DNA from: an uncultured Corynebacterium sp.
Lineage (GTDB): Bacteria > Actinomycetota > Actinomycetes > Mycobacteriales > Mycobacteriaceae
DNA: 6,533 bases
Direction of reading: 5' to 3'
Assembly: GCA_946220775.1 (NCBI GenBank)
Contig: CAMIFC010000059.1
Location: forward strand, 1-6,533
The notes beneath the pieces were generated by a model, which saw only the letters and a program-made list of their open reading frames with translations, did no database searches and was not told where the DNA came from. The position numbers were made by a program, and so were the translations under genes. This document shows positions 5,459 to 6,533 of this stretch, in pieces (the stretch's first letter is position 1; the number at the start of each line of letters is the position of its first letter).

Positions 5459-6256
5459 CTAACTCCTCAGCGCGGAGCGCACCGCCGCCATCGCCGACGA
5501 CCGATAAGTCTCCCCAAACACCGCCACATGCATCAGCAGCAAATGCAATTGATGCAGGCCCAGGAGCTCCCGCCACGAACCATCCCACCCCGCGGACTCC
5601 TCGTAGGTGCCCAGAATGTGTTCGAGGTGTGGCGTCCCAAAAAGAACCAACGCAGCCAAATCCGTCGCCGGATGACCGCCATGCGCTGCTGGATCAATCA
5701 GCACGGCCTCCCGCGCAGTCCACAGCACGTTTCCGCTCCACAAATCGCCGTGCAGTCGCGCAGGCGCTTCCCCGTCGTCGAATTCCCCGGCCCGCAACCG
5801 CGCGGTCAACTGCTGAATTTCCCTTTTATCTTCGGACGCCAGCCCCGCCCCACACCTCAAAACCAAAGGATCAATGATCGCATCGGCATAAAATTCGCCC
5901 CAATTCTCCCAGTGTCCAAGCGGTAATGGCAGCAGGTTCGAGTTCGGGCCTTGGTAGCCGTCGCCGTGCCACGCGGGATTGTCGGGACCAGCACCGAATG
6001 CCTTCGCGCCTGCGAGGTGGGTGGCGCGGAGGCGGTGACCGAAATCCTCGGCCGCCGCCTTGGTTGGAGCGCTTTCGCTAATGTACTCGAGCTCAATGGT
6101 GTCCTTGGTGTGCGCGATCACCTTGACCACGCGCGCTCCCCCGGTGGCTTCTGCACCAACCCCTGAACCGCTGATCGTCGCTTGGGCCAGCCAGTTTAGC
6201 CCCGCGACCTCCCATTCTCCGGAGCGTCCTGGATTGTGCTTCTTGAAAGTGCGCAT
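5459..6256 (-). CDS. Fructosamine/ketosamine-3-kinase family protein
   Basis: This is a 265-residue cytosolic protein with a protein-kinase-like (APH/choline-kinase type) fold. In the family, ATP phosphorylates the C3 hydroxyl of the sugar in ketosamines, which destabilises the adduct and removes glycation from proteins or small amines. The C-terminal lobe has the catalytic loop RLHGDLWSGNVLW, with H169, D171 and N176, then VLIDPAAHGGHPATDLA, with D188 in the metal-binding position. HGDLWSGN and DPA.HGG..TDLA are the family signature. The N-terminal FKKHN and LEYI segments fit the nucleotide lobe. The ATG at 6256 was chosen because MRTFKK matches family N termini and AGGGTGG lies upstream; a GTG at 6265 is an alternative. 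At 265 residues it is a little shorter than the roughly 286-309 of YniA and human FN3K. It converges with the glycosyltransferase gene. Residues 137-142 come from a dispersed DNA motif. Its natural substrate is not known. Confidence 0.88.
   Translation of the reverse strand: MRTFKKHNPGRSGEWEVAGLNWLAQATISGSGVGAEATGGARVVKVIAHTKDTIELEYISESAPTKAAAEDFGHRLRATHLAGAKAFGAGPDNPAWHGDGYQGPNSNLLPLPLGHWENWGEFYADAIIDPLVLRCGAGLASEDKREIQQLTARLRAGEFDDGEAPARLHGDLWSGNVLWTAREAVLIDPAAHGGHPATDLAALVLFGTPHLEHILGTYEESAGWDGSWRELLGLHQLHLLLMHVAVFGETYRSSAMAAVRSALRS
5831..5846 (+). repeat. Dispersed motif copy 3 (inside the fructosamine kinase gene)
   Basis: TTCGGACGCCAGCCCC matches copies 1 and 2 at 15 of 16 positions and lies in the same chromosomal orientation. 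Read on the minus strand it encodes A-G-L-A-S-E, in the same register as A-G-V-A-S-E in PanE. It sits between two helices of the kinase, ahead of the catalytic loop. Confidence 0.6.
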
Positions 6257-6533
6257 GATGCCCACCCTAGCGTTTTCGCCCTCTGGCGCTGGCTGCCTTT
6301 CCCCTAGCACCGTTGGCCTTCCCTCGGCGCCACTGGCCTTCCCCTAGCACCGTTGGCCTTTCCCCGGCGCTGCTGACCTTCCCTGACTACACCCCTGACT
6401 GCCCCCTCGACTCCGGAGCTTCCACCCGCCGCATACCTCGGAATCGTCACTGTGTCGCCAGGTCGTGTTGCTGCCGCATCCTCCCATGTTAAATTCCCTC
6501 GCTGAAAGTCCAGTCCGACGCGCTCCCATTAGG
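6257..6533. other. Non-coding region upstream of the kinase gene
   Basis: These 277 bp contain a repeat array (6278-6390, listed separately) next to the kinase start. Further right there is no credible gene: the minus-strand frame from 6529 to 6344 is short, Gly/Ser/Arg-rich and ends in the repeats. The only promoter-like signal is TAACAT on the minus strand (6486-6491), a fair TAnnnT -10 box without a well-spaced -35. If used, the kinase mRNA would have a leader of about 220 nt that includes the repeats. The upstream neighbour is out of view. Confidence 0.4.
6278..6390. repeat. Array of degenerate repeats of about 20 bp upstream of the kinase gene
   Basis: Four consecutive units begin GCCTT on the plus strand: 6295-6315, 6316-6335, 6336-6355 and 6356-6375. 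They alternate in type. Units 1 and 3 share CCCCTAGCACCGTTG; units 2 and 4 share CGGCGC and end CTG. The higher-order unit is therefore about 40 bp, present twice. Decayed partial units flank it at 6278-6291 and 6376-6390. On the minus strand the A units read GCTAGGGGAA, echoed by GCTAGGGTGG just before the start codon. Confidence 0.7.

Noticed and set aside
5630..5643. Possible fourth copy of the dispersed motif (TGGCGTCCCAAAAA)
   Set aside because: It matches the reverse complement at 12 of 13 core positions but lies in the opposite orientation. It encodes F-G-T-P in a kinase stretch that probably follows family sequence. It is too weak to count without a genome-wide background.
5147..5926. 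259-codon plus-strand frame spanning the end of the glycosyltransferase and part of the kinase gene
   Set aside because: It crosses two real genes in other frames. Its product is rich in Pro, Arg, Gln and His with no domain.
6278..6390. CRISPR array
   Set aside because: The units are contiguous, degenerate and alternate in type. There are no unique spacers between identical repeats and no cas gene in view.
6344..6529. Short minus-strand frame of 61 codons upstream of the kinase
   Set aside because: It has low-complexity Gly/Ser/Arg composition, ends inside the repeat array, and has no recognisable family. An ATG at an internal position has a purine-rich upstream stretch but nothing else supports it.

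Overview
The window is high-GC chromosomal DNA that looks actinobacterial, most likely from Corynebacterium or a close relative. The main evidence is a long-form threonine synthase of 483 residues that closely resembles, from memory, the C. glutamicum protein. GTG starts, promoters that appear to give leaderless mRNAs, and a GT87-type polyprenyl-sugar transferase fit the same group. The genus is an inference; no database search was possible.

Layout from left to right. (1) Positions 1-1030, plus strand: the C-terminal part of a type III restriction (Res-like) helicase-nuclease, entering from the left edge and ending in a PD-(D/E)XK nuclease motif. (2) Positions 1031-1180: a GC-rich convergent gap with one strong short hairpin. 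(3) Positions 1181-2161, minus strand: a ketopantoate reductase-family protein (PanE/ApbA). (4) Positions 2162-2255: a spacer holding a 9-bp stem-loop, three ACTAGT palindromes and a 22-bp tandem duplication that includes the thrC stop codon. (5) Positions 2256-3707, minus strand: thrC. (6) Positions 3708-3764: a 57-bp divergent promoter region in which both genes have the same TAAGCT -10-like hexamer 7-8 nt before a GTG. (7) Positions 3765-5423, plus strand: a polytopic GT87/DUF2029-type membrane glycosyltransferase carrying two low-complexity insertions. (8) Positions 5459-6256, minus strand: a fructosamine/ketosamine-3-kinase-family protein, convergent with the glycosyltransferase. (9) Positions 6257-6533: a non-coding stretch with an array of degenerate repeats of about 20 bp.

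The genes form no single pathway. ThrC makes threonine, and PanE, possibly on the same transcript, works in pantothenate/CoA synthesis (or is a paralogue with another 2-oxoacid substrate). The membrane protein probably acts in cell-envelope mannan or lipoglycan assembly. The kinase probably repairs glycated proteins or small amines. The restriction fragment is a defence gene beside this housekeeping block.

The most unexpected signal is a short DNA motif, TTTTCGGACGCCACCCCC. It occurs exactly twice and a third time nearly intact, in three unrelated genes on both coding strands, but always in the same orientation on the chromosome. In at least two of the genes it falls in what looks like a variable linker. 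It behaves like a dispersed, strand-oriented repeat rather than like conserved protein sequence.
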